Of a stretch of DNA of 64,000 nt, positions 34,886 through 44,318 are shown piece by piece. The first letter of the stretch is position 1, and each line of letters starts with the position of its first letter. This stretch comes from Fabrea salina (taxonomy: Eukaryota > Ciliophora > Heterotrichea > Heterotrichida > Fabreidae): the NCBI GenBank assembly GCA_022984795.1, contig JALIHJ010000021.1:62001-126000 (forward strand), given 5' to 3'. Both the position numbers and the translations under genes were made by a program. The notes beneath the pieces are model-generated. The model was given only the letters and a program-made list of their open reading frames with translations, did not search any database and was not told where the DNA came from.

Positions 34886-36021
34886 ATGCTTAGCTGTTTA
34901 ACATCTCTTTCAACAGCTTCCACAGGACAAGTGGGGCACTTTACTTTGTTTCTAGCAGTGCTTTTTAAAAGCATCTCTACACTTTGTTTACAAATCATAT
35001 GTCCACAAGGCAAAAGCATAGGGGGGTTATCAGGAGTTGCAATTTCTTTGCTTACAGGACACACAAAAATCGAGTGGAAAATAAAGTTGTTGTCCATCTT
35101 CAACTCAGTTGGCAAAGGAGAGGTCCACACCTTAGTGCCTATGATGTTAGCTATTTGAATGATCTCAGGAATCACGTAGGTCCCTACTGAAACAGCTGTC
35201 ATCAAAGAAGAAGTAGGCGACAGTCCTAACAACTTGCACCACTCCTCCAGTAACTGAGAAGCTACTTTGTCGTCGTAAGCTGGGTCCAGCATTTCTTGGT
35301 AAGGCGTGTTTTGGGACTGCGAAAGAAACAAGCAAGCTCCCATTAAGTGCTGGAGTTCTGTTAAGTGGGAATCTCTGAAGCCTTGCATGGAGTTTTTGAT
35401 GTAGTCAAGTGCTTCCGTTGTTTGGCCTTCACGGAGAATGTGGATGTACTTGAGTTTGTGTATGTTGAACAGCAAAGTGTTAGCAACTCCTTCTAAGTCT
35501 TTGCAGTTGTCTTGAACCCACTGAAGTGCTGAACTGATGCTTCCTTCTTTGAGACTCTGAATCACGCTAAAGATCACCCTAAACTGTTCTTTGAGTTGTA
35601 TGATTTCAGCAGCGATTCCTTTGTGCTTTTCAAGGAGTTCTGCTTCTTGGAAGTGACCCTCTCTGACCAAGAACTCATGAATGATTTCGTCTATTAACTC
35701 AGCTTGAAGCGGCTCAACTTTGTGGGAGTTCATTTGTTCTGGGTTGCAAAGGAAGTTCTGGTCTATAGACTTTCCGAGTTTAGAAATGTATGCATAAGAC
35801 TCCTTATGCTGGCGGCAAACCTTACGCAGGGGCTCTAAGGCCTTAACTTCATTAAAAAGACTTGACACGGATTGGTTAAACTCACTTTCATCTGAAGGAA
35901 CTTCTCTGTCAAGGAACTGGTCTAACTTCAGTATGAGTTGGTCCAGGACCTCTTGGATATCTTTGCGAGTGTGCTTTTGTCTTTTTTTAATCCTTCCGAT
36001 GTCTGTCAGGATCTGTTCCAT
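34882..36021 (-). CDS. RMND5: RMND5/GID2, RING subunit of CTLH ubiquitin ligase
   Basis: Encodes 379 residues (human RMND5A 391). It has LisH (about 125-155, ELIDEIIHEFLVREGHFQEAELL), CTLH (about 165-220), a CRA-type region, and a C-terminal variant RING (FVCPVSKEIATPDNPPMLLPCGHMICKQSV...CPTCP). The degenerate RING lacks some usual zinc ligands, as in all Gid2 proteins, which pair with Gid9/MAEA to recruit the E2. Together with GID8 at 3462 this shows that the ciliate keeps the GID/CTLH ligase. The TAA overlaps the opposite gene's stop. Confidence 0.93.
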   Translation of the reverse strand: MEQILTDIGRIKKRQKHTRKDIQEVLDQLILKLDQFLDREVPSDESEFNQSVSSLFNEVKALEPLRKVCRQHKESYAYISKLGKSIDQNFLCNPEQMNSHKVEPLQAELIDEIIHEFLVREGHFQEAELLEKHKGIAAEIIQLKEQFRVIFSVIQSLKEGSISSALQWVQDNCKDLEGVANTLLFNIHKLKYIHILREGQTTEALDYIKNSMQGFRDSHLTELQHLMGACLFLSQSQNTPYQEMLDPAYDDKVASQLLEEWCKLLGLSPTSSLMTAVSVGTYVIPEIIQIANIIGTKVWTSPLPTELKMDNNFIFHSIFVCPVSKEIATPDNPPMLLPCGHMICKQSVEMLLKSTARNKVKCPTCPVEAVERDVKQLSI

Positions 36022-36068
36022 TTTATTGCACTCAAACTAAGTCAAAAACATTATTTGTAAAAATAACG

Positions 36069-37181
36069 ATGAAATCCAACTTATTAATAGACTCAAGGAA
36101 AAGAAGTTTCCAACCCTTAGGGTTTTCCAGGCCAAAACAAATCACAGGTTCCAAAACAGACAAAAACAAATTCCTCGGCAAAGAAGACGAAAGGGTTTAC
36201 GGAGACCGTTTTCCTTCAGGGTTCAGAAAATTAAAGCTCCTAGGCAAAGGAGGCTGTGCTTTAGTTTGGCTAGGAGAAAACGCCAGAACTGGACAAAAAG
36301 TAGCTGTCAAACAAGTCAGTAGGAGTAATGGCTCTAACGTCGTTGAAAGCTGCAAACGAGAAATATACTTTGGACAATTGTTAAGCGATGTTTCTCATCC
36401 TGCGGTGGAAAACATTGCTAAGTTTCTGGACTTTAAAAACGAAAGACACGACTTGTGGGCTATGTTCGAAGTTGGAGGCACCAGTTTGAGCAAAGCTTTG
36501 TTCACACTCAAAGGAGAATTCTTGAGAGGCGAAAGAGTTTACCAAATACACCACGGACCGCTTTACAATGAGTTCGTAGAAAATCCCCAAAGGTTCAAAG
36601 CTTTCATTAGGGAACTCTTAGCTATTTTGGACTTGCTTACTTCTTTGAACATAGTACACTCCGACTTGAAGCCTGACAACATCCTTGTAGAGGAAGAGAA
36701 CCAAAGCATGAAGCTAGTGGACTTCGGTTCGGCTTTTAGTTACTTAGGCTCTGGAGGCATCAGCACTGCTACACCTGAGTACATGCCTCCTGAAGCCTTG
36801 GTACTTGCACACGGTCCAGGCAACCACATTTCTAAACTCCAGGATTTGTCTCACCCTTGGAGCTTCGACATGTGGTCTACAGGCATGATTCTTTTAGAAA
36901 TAGCTACAGGTATCCCTTTGTGGATGAGTCTTAAGTCAAGAGTTTGCAAGCACGGAAAGATGGTGACTTGCAAAGGACTTTTGGGAGCAAGCGGCCGGGA
37001 CCCCAACACTATACTTAAGTTGCAACAAGAAATAGTGGGCAGAGTGGAAGAAACTCTACGCAAACACTCTGCTTTCCAAGTGCAAAACAACTTTGTGTAC
37101 TTATTACAAAGAATGCTAGCCTGGAAACCCTCTGAAAGAATATCGCCACGAGAAGCTTTGGAGCACCCTTTCCTAACCTAA
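36069..37181 (+). CDS. protein kinase, family unclear
   Basis: Encodes 370 residues, one kinase domain (about 52-370) after a short basic N-terminus. Motifs: glycine loop GKGGCALVWLG (59-69), VAVK (Lys81), catalytic loop HSDLKPDN (197-204) with Arg of HRD replaced by Ser, DFG (218-220) and the APE-like PEYMPPEA. The HRD Arg normally contacts a phosphorylated activation loop, so this kinase may not need loop phosphorylation. The insert between the N-lobe and catalytic loop (about 135-175) is long. Ser/Thr specificity is suggested by HSDLKPDN. I cannot place the family. Confidence 0.87.
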   Translation: MKSNLLIDSRKRSFQPLGFSRPKQITGSKTDKNKFLGKEDERVYGDRFPSGFRKLKLLGKGGCALVWLGENARTGQKVAVKQVSRSNGSNVVESCKREIYFGQLLSDVSHPAVENIAKFLDFKNERHDLWAMFEVGGTSLSKALFTLKGEFLRGERVYQIHHGPLYNEFVENPQRFKAFIRELLAILDLLTSLNIVHSDLKPDNILVEEENQSMKLVDFGSAFSYLGSGGISTATPEYMPPEALVLAHGPGNHISKLQDLSHPWSFDMWSTGMILLEIATGIPLWMSLKSRVCKHGKMVTCKGLLGASGRDPNTILKLQQEIVGRVEETLRKHSAFQVQNNFVYLLQRMLAWKPSERISPREALEHPFLT

Positions 37182-37204
37182 TTTCTTTGTATTATAACTC
37201 AGAT

Positions 37205-38846
37205 TTACAAAGGAGTTGGTCTTAGTTGTTTACTGAGACTTAGAAGAGTGTTGTTTTTTTTAGTTTGGTAAGTGTAAATGAATCCACAGAGTTGTTGCGA
37301 GTAACTTTGTTTTTTCTCTTTCATTTCTTCAACTTTAATTTTGGCTTCACTGAACAAGTTGTATTTCTGGAGGTACTGGTTTTGGAGTTCTTTTAACTCT
37401 TCGTCTATTTGGTGGAGTTTTTCTTTGCACTTCAAAATGTCTTCTTTTCTGATCAGTTCAAAAGACGGTTGGGCGTACTCGTACCTAAGGTCGATCTGCG
37501 GAAACTCTTCGGGCAAGCCAACCACTTTAAGCTTGTTTTTGACTCCTATAAGTCTGGTTAAGAAGTTTTTGCTTTTGGACCTTTTAAACTTGTTTTCCAT
37601 TGCTTTGAGGTTTTGTATGTAGATTGTTTTCTTTTCACACATAAGCTCAATTTCTTGTTCTACCCTAACTAGTTCCATGCTGGCTGTTAAGTAGTATTTG
37701 TTGAAACTTTCTAGTTCTTGGTTTAGTTTTTCTATTTTGTTTTGGAACTCCTTCACGTCTTTTTTAGTAGAAGGGTCGAACTTTTCAAACTCTGTTTTCA
37801 CCCACCTCAGCGCTTTGACTTCTTCTTCAGTGAAAGCATGCGTGTCTTCAACTGCTGCTAGTTTTAAGTGGGCTTGCTCTATGTAGTACTCTTCTTCTAT
37901 TTTTTTGAGTTCTTTTGAACTAGTGTGGACTTTATGTGCAGCTTTCAAAAGTCTTTTGAAGTCTGAGTGCTGGCTTCTTAAGTTGTTTCTTAAGTAGTTA
38001 GATAAGTCCTCCAAGTCCAGAGCTAGTATCTGGTGTCTGATTTCTTTGAGAATGCCCACTCCTACCTTTATCATGGTTTTCCACCCGTCTAGCAAAAAGC
38101 AGTCCCAAACTCTTAGCACTGTGTGGTAGGGCAAGTACACTGCAAAAAGAGTCATGAACCACCTAGAAATAAAAAACCCACTTGTTACTCCTATTCTCCG
38201 GAAGTGCGAGTAAAGGTCTGGAAGCATGTTGTGTATGTAGTAGTTTATTTGGTGTTCTCTCAAAGGCAAGTCAGGCACTCCTGGCATAAACAGATTCTCC
38301 ATGTCGAACTTCATAATCATGCTGAGCATCATCCAAAAGGCCACTTCTTCGTTCTTAACTACTTTTAACAAAACTCCGCCAATAAAGTTCATTCCTTGGC
38401 AGTAACTAATGTTGGGTTTAACATAAGCAATAGCCAAAAGGATTCTGTAAAGTTGGTTTTGGGCCTTGTAGTCGTTACTCACGAGGTAAGTCCTAGGAGT
38501 GTCTTTAGAAATGTCGTCTTTGACTCTGGCTATGTCAAGTCCAGTGTTTGTAAAGTCCTTTCTGGAGTTGATCTCTGAGTGAATGTAGTCGTAAACGTCC
38601 ACGTCTTGGGAAATGTGTAGGGTCTTCTTTACTTCTTCTTGGACTCCTATTGGTTTCTTACGAGTATAAAGGAGTTTGGTATATCCAAAAATTCGCCCTG
38701 TATTCACTTTTGAGGTCTCCTCTCCAAATGCTTTTCTTCAAGGCTTTGTTTTTCACTAAGGTTTCATAGTGGGCTTTATCAATTAAGTGGAGTTTGGCTA
38801 TTTCTTGCGTGTAAAGGAACTTAAGTATTTTTTCTTCTGCCAGCAT
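37205..38846 (-). CDS. TBC-domain Rab GTPase-activating protein, one internal frame change
   Basis: The 5' part (ATG 38846; residues 1-61, ending in the TBC opening KKSIWRGDLKSEYRANFW) is in one frame and the rest (DVDVYDYIHSEI, ISYCQGMNFIGGVLL, MTLFAVYLPYHTVLRVWDCFLLDG) in the next. The shift needs one extra base between 38661 and about 38684, just after the conserved Trp. Corrected, the product is about 546 residues: TBC about 35-250, then a coiled coil. The Arg-finger region is weak (ISKDTPRT); the Gln finger (YCQGMN) is present. The cause is undecided: assembly error, frameshift or decay. It starts 12 bp after the calmodulin-like gene. Confidence 0.82.
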
Positions 38847-38858
38847 ATTTATAAGTAC

Positions 38859-39317
38859 TTATATTTTAGTAAGCAACAACTTTACAAACTCATCATAATT
38901 CAGAAGCCCGTCTCCATTCAAGTCGCCTTCACTAATTAAGTCTACAGCTTCTTCCTCTGTGATGTGTTCCCCTAGGTTCTTCATAACCCTGACTAAGTCA
39001 TTAGGCCCCACTCCGCCCTTTCCGTTTTTATCGTAGATTTTAAACACTTCATACAACTCGTCTTCAACTTCCCTGCCACTCATTTTCTTCTGCATAAGCA
39101 TTAGGAACTCAGGGAACTCAATGCTTCCGTTCCCATCTTTGTCCACTTCTTCAATCATGTCTTTGAGTTCGGCTTCAGTAGGGTTTTGCCCAAGTGACCT
39201 CATTACAGTTCCGAGTTCCTTGACAGTTATAGTTCCGTCGCCGTCTTTATCGAAAAAAGAAAACGCCTCCTTGAACTCTTCAACTTGTTCTTCAGTGAGC
39301 TCTGCAATGTCCTCCAT
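38859..39317 (-). CDS. calmodulin-like EF-hand protein
   Basis: Encodes 152 residues with four EF hands, laid out like calmodulin ([20 protein letters not shown] opening). Loops 1 ([12 protein letters not shown]), 2 ([12 protein letters not shown]) and 4 ([12 protein letters not shown]) look competent. Loop 3 ([12 protein letters not shown]) has Lys at position 5 and Gly/Pro in the strand, so it probably binds calcium poorly. It is too divergent in the C-lobe to be the main calmodulin; centrin-like and TnC-like paralogs are alternatives. Possible partners nearby are the IQ proteins (30505 and 47300). The ATG is 10 bp from the divergent CFAP263 ATG. Confidence 0.9.
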   Translation of the reverse strand: MEDIAELTEEQVEEFKEAFSFFDKDGDGTITVKELGTVMRSLGQNPTEAELKDMIEEVDKDGNGSIEFPEFLMLMQKKMSGREVEDELYEVFKIYDKNGKGGVGPNDLVRVMKNLGEHITEEEAVDLISEGDLNGDGLLNYDEFVKLLLTKI

Positions 39318-39327
39318 AGTAATTCAA

Positions 39328-40395
39328 ATGGAAACAGTTTCCTACAGCGCCTACCAAAACATGGACGAAGAACAACTCAAGCAAATCCTTGAAAACCTTG
39401 AAAAAGACAACGACACCCTCAGCAGAGAAAACAAACTCTATGAAAGTTACATTGAAAGGAATAAAGACTCCGAACCCGACCTCAGACAACTCGAAGAAAC
39501 CGAAGTCAAAGAAGAAAAAAAAGGCAAACGAGGCAAAAAAGTCCAGCAACAAGTCAAGGAAAAAAAAACCTTAACTCTCCAGGAAAAGTATGACATCGCC
39601 ACCCAAGAACTCGAAGACCTCAAAAAAGAAATCCAAAAAGGCCAAAAAGACAGTGAAGAACTCTTAGACATGCTAAAAGCTATCTTAAACGAAATCGACA
39701 TGAACATAGCTGAAATCAAAAGAGAAGCCCACGAATTCAAACGCGATATTGTACTGGGCTCTGAAAACTCGCGCACAGGGAACATAGTGGCAGAAAAACT
39801 CATTAAGTACATCGAAGACAAACTCAAACAAAAAGACTCAGCCATTGCCAAGTACAAGTCCCAAAACGAACAACTAGAAAAAAAAATCAAAAAGGAAAGA
39901 CAAAAGATTGCAAAAAAAGAAAAGGCTTCTGATGACCTGCAGTTCATCGACTTCCACCAACTCCAAATAGAAAACAAAAAACTAGTCAGGGACATTGACG
40001 AACGCAACAAAGAACTAATCACCCTCAAACTAACTTCAGGAAGGTGCACTTTAAGACTCACCAACGTAAAAACTACTCTTCAAAAGGAAGAAAAAGAACT
40101 TGAACAACTCAAACACGAAATTGTGGAGTTCAAAAAGCAAATTGAAAAAAACGAAGAAGACATCAAGAAAGTCACAGACACCTCTAAAAGACTTGGAGGA
40201 GACCTTAGGAACTTAAGACTTCAGAAAAGCCAAGCAGACAACTTGCCAAGCGTTACTGACTACATTAACCTAAAAGACCAGGAAAGCACTTTTTCTAAAC
40301 AGGTTAAAACTCTTGAAAGAAAGATTGAAATTGCCCAGCCCAACTACTACAAAGCACTTAAACTCCTTAAAAGGCAAACTGTGGAACTAAGTTAA
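39328..40395 (+). CDS. CFAP263: CFAP263/CCDC113 axonemal coiled-coil protein
   Basis: Encodes 355 residues. Coiled coil runs through most of the length, with the CCDC113 hallmark IDFHQLQIENKKLVRDIDERNKELITLKLTSG (split here: IDFHQLQIENKK / DIDERNKELITLKL) and the earlier block AHEFKRDIV...KLIKYIED. CCDC113 with CCDC96 forms a complex between radial spoke 3 and the nexin-dynein regulatory complex. A Lys-rich patch (about 67-80) is local. A later Met (39361) could also be the start. The stop is doubled (TAATAA), 5 bp before the next ATG. Confidence 0.9.
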   Translation: METVSYSAYQNMDEEQLKQILENLEKDNDTLSRENKLYESYIERNKDSEPDLRQLEETEVKEEKKGKRGKKVQQQVKEKKTLTLQEKYDIATQELEDLKKEIQKGQKDSEELLDMLKAILNEIDMNIAEIKREAHEFKRDIVLGSENSRTGNIVAEKLIKYIEDKLKQKDSAIAKYKSQNEQLEKKIKKERQKIAKKEKASDDLQFIDFHQLQIENKKLVRDIDERNKELITLKLTSGRCTLRLTNVKTTLQKEEKELEQLKHEIVEFKKQIEKNEEDIKKVTDTSKRLGGDLRNLRLQKSQADNLPSVTDYINLKDQESTFSKQVKTLERKIEIAQPNYYKALKLLKRQTVELS

Positions 40396-40400
40396 TAAAT

Positions 40401-41273
40401 ATGAAGTGGCCCAAACATCTTACACAGAGTTACCTTAAAAACTACTCTTCTGAACTCAACTTTCCTTTGAAGTTCGGAACTTATGAAACACCTAGGAACT
40501 ACTATGTATTAAATAGGTAGCCCATTCTGCACAAGTTTATTCAAAACTACACTTTAAATGCTTCAGAAAAGTCAGAACTCAAAGAAACCTACCTAAAAGT
40601 GTTGTTTGCCATGAGCGAAGAAAACTTTCCTAAACTCAGCCAATTCATGACTGAAAGTTTGCTTAGTAAAGTCCAGGAGTCACTTATTAACCTTCGCAAC
40701 GAAGGGTACAGAATGCACCTTGTCAACAAATGGGAAAAAGTCCACGAAACAAAAGTCTTTGCTTACATTAGGTACGACGGCCTTTCTCCTTTTAAGTTCC
40801 AAAACCTTCCTCCAGAGGCTTATGAAGTAAGCCAAGTGAACTTTTTCCACTTTCCTTTAAGACTTGAATTCCAGTTAGTTGAGGGCTACATAGACTCTGT
40901 TGCTTCCACAGCTGTTGCAAAGCCCAGAGACAACCCTTTTTACATAAAAGACTTACCTCAGGACTCACTTTACCTTCAAGAAATGCTTAAGAAGTACCCT
41001 GTTTCGATCTACCACCTTGACATAGGGTTCCTTTCCCAGTTAAAGTTCCAAATACTAGACCTTTACTCTCAAGGAAAACTTGCTGAAGGGGAACCTGACA
41101 CTGAAGAGTACGAGTTCCACCTTTTAAGGTTCCAAAAACTAGGCCCTGCTGACCCTAAACGCTTCTTTAAAGACCCTAGTTACAAACGTTTTTTCGATGC
41201 TAACTTTTCTGAAAACTACTTTAGTTGGAAAGTGGCTGACTTAGACGGGTTTCTAGGCGAGTTTCCTTTATAA
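40401..41273 (+). CDS. hypothetical protein (285 aa), two exons
   Basis: Exon 1 (40401-40505, 35 codons) and exon 2 (40521-41273) join in phase 0 across a 15-nt intron to give 285 residues. The protein looks globular and soluble, Phe/Tyr/Leu-rich, starting MKWPKHLTQSYLKNY. A middle segment (residues 110-180, with NFFHFPLRLEFQL) looks like beta sheet. I do not recognise the family; a mitochondrial protein (basic, aromatic N-terminus) is a guess. It is packed between CFAP263 and p24, with 5 and 6 bp spacers. Confidence 0.82.
40506..40520 (+). other. 15-nt intron, gene at 40401
   Basis: Reads GTATTAAATAGGTAG and sits between codons 35 and 36 (TAT|CCC). The last in-frame codon is TAG, so retention would end the protein. 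It is the only one of the five with T rather than A at position 4; T9-A10 is kept. Confidence 0.9.
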
Positions 41274-41279
41274 GTAAAT

Positions 41280-41984
41280 ATGTTAGCTTACATGCTGCTA
41301 CTGTGGCTGAGTCTAGCTGAGGATACAGTTGAGTACAAACCTGAGAACTCAGCAAAAGCACAAAGACTCAACATTGACGAAGAAAGTGCAGAACTCATGA
41401 AAGAGTGGCAAGAGTACATGCAGGGTTTTGTGCCTGCTGACATGATTACTTTCGAACTGAACCCAAGAGCTACGGAGGAGTTCTTTGAAGAAGTAGACGT
41501 GCTTCCTTCTTTCATAAGAGGTGCATGGTTTGTTTCTTCAAGTGAAAGTCGGGACATTGACTTCAGCATCCTGGACCCCAGTAAGAACTCCATTGTGCAA
41601 CAAAAAGGCAAGAAAGAAGGTATCTTTTACTTCGACGCCAAAAGAAGAGGAGAGTACAGTTTTGTTTTCAAAAACACAAAAATGATCCAAAAACACTTAG
41701 TAACATTTGCTCTTCACTGTGGAAACTCTACTGAGGAACTGCTTAAGGAAGAACATCTGAGTCCTTTTGAACAGCAACTTTTAGAAGTCCAAAAAAGCGT
41801 CAAAGACTTTCAGCTTGACCAACAGTTTGCCCAGCTAAGAATGGAGTCCCACTATAAAACTGTTGCTGATGCTAACAGAAACGTGTTTTGGTTCAGCTTG
41901 CTTGAGTGTTTGGGAGTTGTGTTAGTTACTGCTTGGCAAATTTTCTACATCAAAAAACTATTAGATAACAGAAGAGTTCTTTAA
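41280..41984 (+). CDS. p24/TMED family cargo receptor (GOLD domain)
   Basis: Encodes 234 residues: signal peptide (MLAYMLLLWLSLA), a GOLD domain (about 50-155; IDFSILDPSKNSIV, EGIFYFDAKRRGEYSFVFKN), a luminal coiled coil (about 165-195), one membrane helix (about 205-225) and a short cytosolic tail with paired lysines (KKLLDNRRVL). p24 proteins cycle between ER and Golgi in COPI/COPII vesicles and sort secretory cargo. The tail lacks a perfect KKxx end. Single exon. Confidence 0.9.
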   Translation: MLAYMLLLWLSLAEDTVEYKPENSAKAQRLNIDEESAELMKEWQEYMQGFVPADMITFELNPRATEEFFEEVDVLPSFIRGAWFVSSSESRDIDFSILDPSKNSIVQQKGKKEGIFYFDAKRRGEYSFVFKNTKMIQKHLVTFALHCGNSTEELLKEEHLSPFEQQLLEVQKSVKDFQLDQQFAQLRMESHYKTVADANRNVFWFSLLECLGVVLVTAWQIFYIKKLLDNRRVL

Positions 41985-41990
41985 TAAATA

Positions 41991-42971
41991 ATGAAAAAGA
42001 ATCCCCAAAAAATTCCCCAAAGTCGCTTTTCGATGTACAGTGATAACCAACTTAAACTGGGTAAAAACCAGTCATGCCATCCTAGACTACAGTCTCTAAG
42101 AAAACAAGAAAGCGACATGAGTCAAGAAACTTCTGAGGAAGAGTACTACTGGACCCAAGTTCATTACTTTTCTTCCAAAAGAAACCTTAGAATGACTATC
42201 AGCCACACCGAAAAGCTCAAAGAACTCTACAGTCAAAAAGAAAAACAGAACAGTCTTGAAAACGTCCATGGATTCGAAGGCGATTACTACTTAGAAATGA
42301 ACCAAATCAAGCAAGCCATAAGGGCTTACAACACTTTGAAGAACTTAGCAGATCAAAACAAGTCTTACAAGAACAAAATGTACGCTTACAGGCAAATTGG
42401 TCACTGCTACAAGTTAATGAAGCAGTACCGACTTGCTCTTGTTAACTACAAGAAACTACTTCAACTGGCTTGGGACCAAAACAACGTGACATACGAACTC
42501 TTAGCTTACGACATGATAGGAATGCAGTACTTCTACCTAGGAGAACTTGAAAAGGCTAAGTACTACCACGACCGCATGTGGACTGGTATTACTGAAGATA
42601 AAAACTCTGCTGTGCGGGAACTTGCTTTGAGGAACTTAAAAGCAAAAAGAGAAAGGAAAAGCTTCAACATCTACCGGTCAAACATCTCAGCTTACCAAAG
42701 AGACATTTTCGGCGTGGGGGCTTACTTGTCAAGTGACGATGAAACTGAATTGCCTTCACCGCGTTCTTCGTCAGGAACAACAGACCAAAGGTTCCTTCCC
42801 CACTTCAGTTCCAAAGTTCACCAGCTCAAAAAGTCTAGGTCTGTTTCGAAGATAACCAGTTCTCGAATAAGCGAAGGCGCTAGGCCTTTTGTATTGCTTT
42901 CGCACCTTTCCACTACTGTCGACCTAAGGAACTTCGATATAATCGATCAAATGGATGTTTCATCAAGGTAA
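41991..42971 (+). CDS. TPR-like repeat protein
   Basis: Encodes 326 residues. Residues about 85-215 form tetratricopeptide-like helices (GFEGDYYLEMNQIKQAIRAY, KMYAYRQIGHCYKLMKQYRLAL, LLAYDMIGMQYFYLGELEKA). The N-terminal 60 and C-terminal 100 residues are charged and Ser-rich with Ser-Pro sites. TPR proteins of this size in ciliates are often ciliary or kinase-linked, but no specific family is clear. It starts 6 bp after p24 and ends 13 bp before the next gene. Confidence 0.82.
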   Translation: MKKNPQKIPQSRFSMYSDNQLKLGKNQSCHPRLQSLRKQESDMSQETSEEEYYWTQVHYFSSKRNLRMTISHTEKLKELYSQKEKQNSLENVHGFEGDYYLEMNQIKQAIRAYNTLKNLADQNKSYKNKMYAYRQIGHCYKLMKQYRLALVNYKKLLQLAWDQNNVTYELLAYDMIGMQYFYLGELEKAKYYHDRMWTGITEDKNSAVRELALRNLKAKRERKSFNIYRSNISAYQRDIFGVGAYLSSDDETELPSPRSSSGTTDQRFLPHFSSKVHQLKKSRSVSKITSSRISEGARPFVLLSHLSTTVDLRNFDIIDQMDVSSR

Positions 42972-42984
42972 GTGTAAGTTTAAA

Positions 42985-44313
42985 ATGGGGCACAGGATAA
43001 AGAGACTCCAAGGCGAAAACGCGCGGCTGCGCGAAGAAATTAAAAAACTGCAAGGAGCTCTTAAAGAAGTTCCAAAAGAACGCTCTAAGTCCCCAATTCC
43101 TAAGTCTAGAAGCCAGTCTCCTTTTGAATCACAAGAAAGAAGAGCCCACATACGCAAAGAAGTTTTAAACAGACTTCAAAGAAACAACTATGTCGAAGAC
43201 CTTCCTGTTTCAGCACGCAGTTTGCCTCAACACGGGGAATCCCACTACTTCACTAGTTTCGGACACAAAGAAGAACCCCCAAAAGACAGTGACAAAGAAA
43301 ACCCCACCACTTACAACCCCCAAACTTTAGACATCTTTGAAGACAACCCTCAAGTCTTGGACTTAGAAGTAGACAACGTAGCCTTCAAACCAAGACCCGG
43401 GAAAGAAGACATATACCCCAGAAACTCAACTGATACCCTTGAAGAAGCCCTTTACTCAGAAAGGTCCCAAGAGTCTAAAAGGTCTGCTGAAGAAGTAGAC
43501 TGGTACAAAGAAATCGACACTTTAAAAGCCGACTTGGCAGAAATGGAACAAAGTGCTTTAGAAGACGACTTGGCTTCTTCTAACAAGTTCCAAAACCCCC
43601 AAGAGTCTACCAAAAACTACTCGGAAAAGCAAAGTTTTAAGTTTTCTCAAGTTTCTCAGGGCGAAATTCTCCAAGAAAGTTCTTATGACTACCTTGGCTA
43701 CCCAGAGGAACCAGAAGAACCCCAGAAACCCCGTGAACCCCACGAACCCCTTCCAAAAGAACCACAAAACACACAGGACTCTGTTGACCACTTCGAAGAA
43801 ACCTTTAAACCTAAAGAAGAGCCACCTAAGCTGCCCCTTAAAGACTCTTTTGAGTCCTACTACAAGTCAGACACTTCAAGTTTTAGTTTTAACAAGTCAG
43901 TTACTGACCGTGAAAAGTCCCTTTTAAGTGAAATAGAAGCTTTGAGAGAAGAAAACAGAATACTCAGGCAACAACTCAAACCAAAAAGACAAAAAAAGAA
44001 GCTCCACAGAACAGTGGAAATGGAACCTAACCCTTTCAATCCCAAAAGAACTCTGCAAACAGCTAAGTCATTCACTACTCTCAGAAGAAAACAGTCCAAA
44101 ACAAGGTGCACTTCCAAACCTCTGACACCTAGGTTCACAGGTAAGTCTCTTGAAAGAACTAAAAGTGCAAGGTCACTTACTCCTTCAAGAACTAGAAGTT
44201 GCAAGATTTGTGATCACCTTTTGTCCAAAGGGTACTCTACATTTTATTGCTCGAAGCACGGATCTAAGTCCTTGAAGTCTAACCCTGGTACTAATAATGA
44301 TAACCAACCATAA
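42985..44313 (+). CDS. disordered coiled-coil protein with C-terminal Cys/His motif
   Basis: Encodes 442 residues from ATG 42985; an earlier Met overlaps the previous gene. A short coiled coil opens it (about 3-25), and another lies near 310-335 (REENRILRQQLKPKRQKKK). Between them is acidic, Pro/Glu/Ser-rich sequence with a run of Glu-Pro units (about 236-260). The last 40 residues hold CKICDHLLSKG...FYCSKHG, a CxxC...CxxH pattern that may bind one zinc. No family recognised. Confidence 0.8.
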   Translation: MGHRIKRLQGENARLREEIKKLQGALKEVPKERSKSPIPKSRSQSPFESQERRAHIRKEVLNRLQRNNYVEDLPVSARSLPQHGESHYFTSFGHKEEPPKDSDKENPTTYNPQTLDIFEDNPQVLDLEVDNVAFKPRPGKEDIYPRNSTDTLEEALYSERSQESKRSAEEVDWYKEIDTLKADLAEMEQSALEDDLASSNKFQNPQESTKNYSEKQSFKFSQVSQGEILQESSYDYLGYPEEPEEPQKPREPHEPLPKEPQNTQDSVDHFEETFKPKEEPPKLPLKDSFESYYKSDTSSFSFNKSVTDREKSLLSEIEALREENRILRQQLKPKRQKKKLHRTVEMEPNPFNPKRTLQTAKSFTTLRRKQSKTRCTSKPLTPRFTGKSLERTKSARSLTPSRTRSCKICDHLLSKGYSTFYCSKHGSKSLKSNPGTNNDNQP

Positions 44314-44318
44314 AATAA

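Noticed and set aside
38647-38661. 15-nt stretch (coding strand GTAAGAAACCAATAG) in the TBC gene
   Set aside because: Positions 9-10 are CC, not TA, and its removal does not join the two TBC frames.
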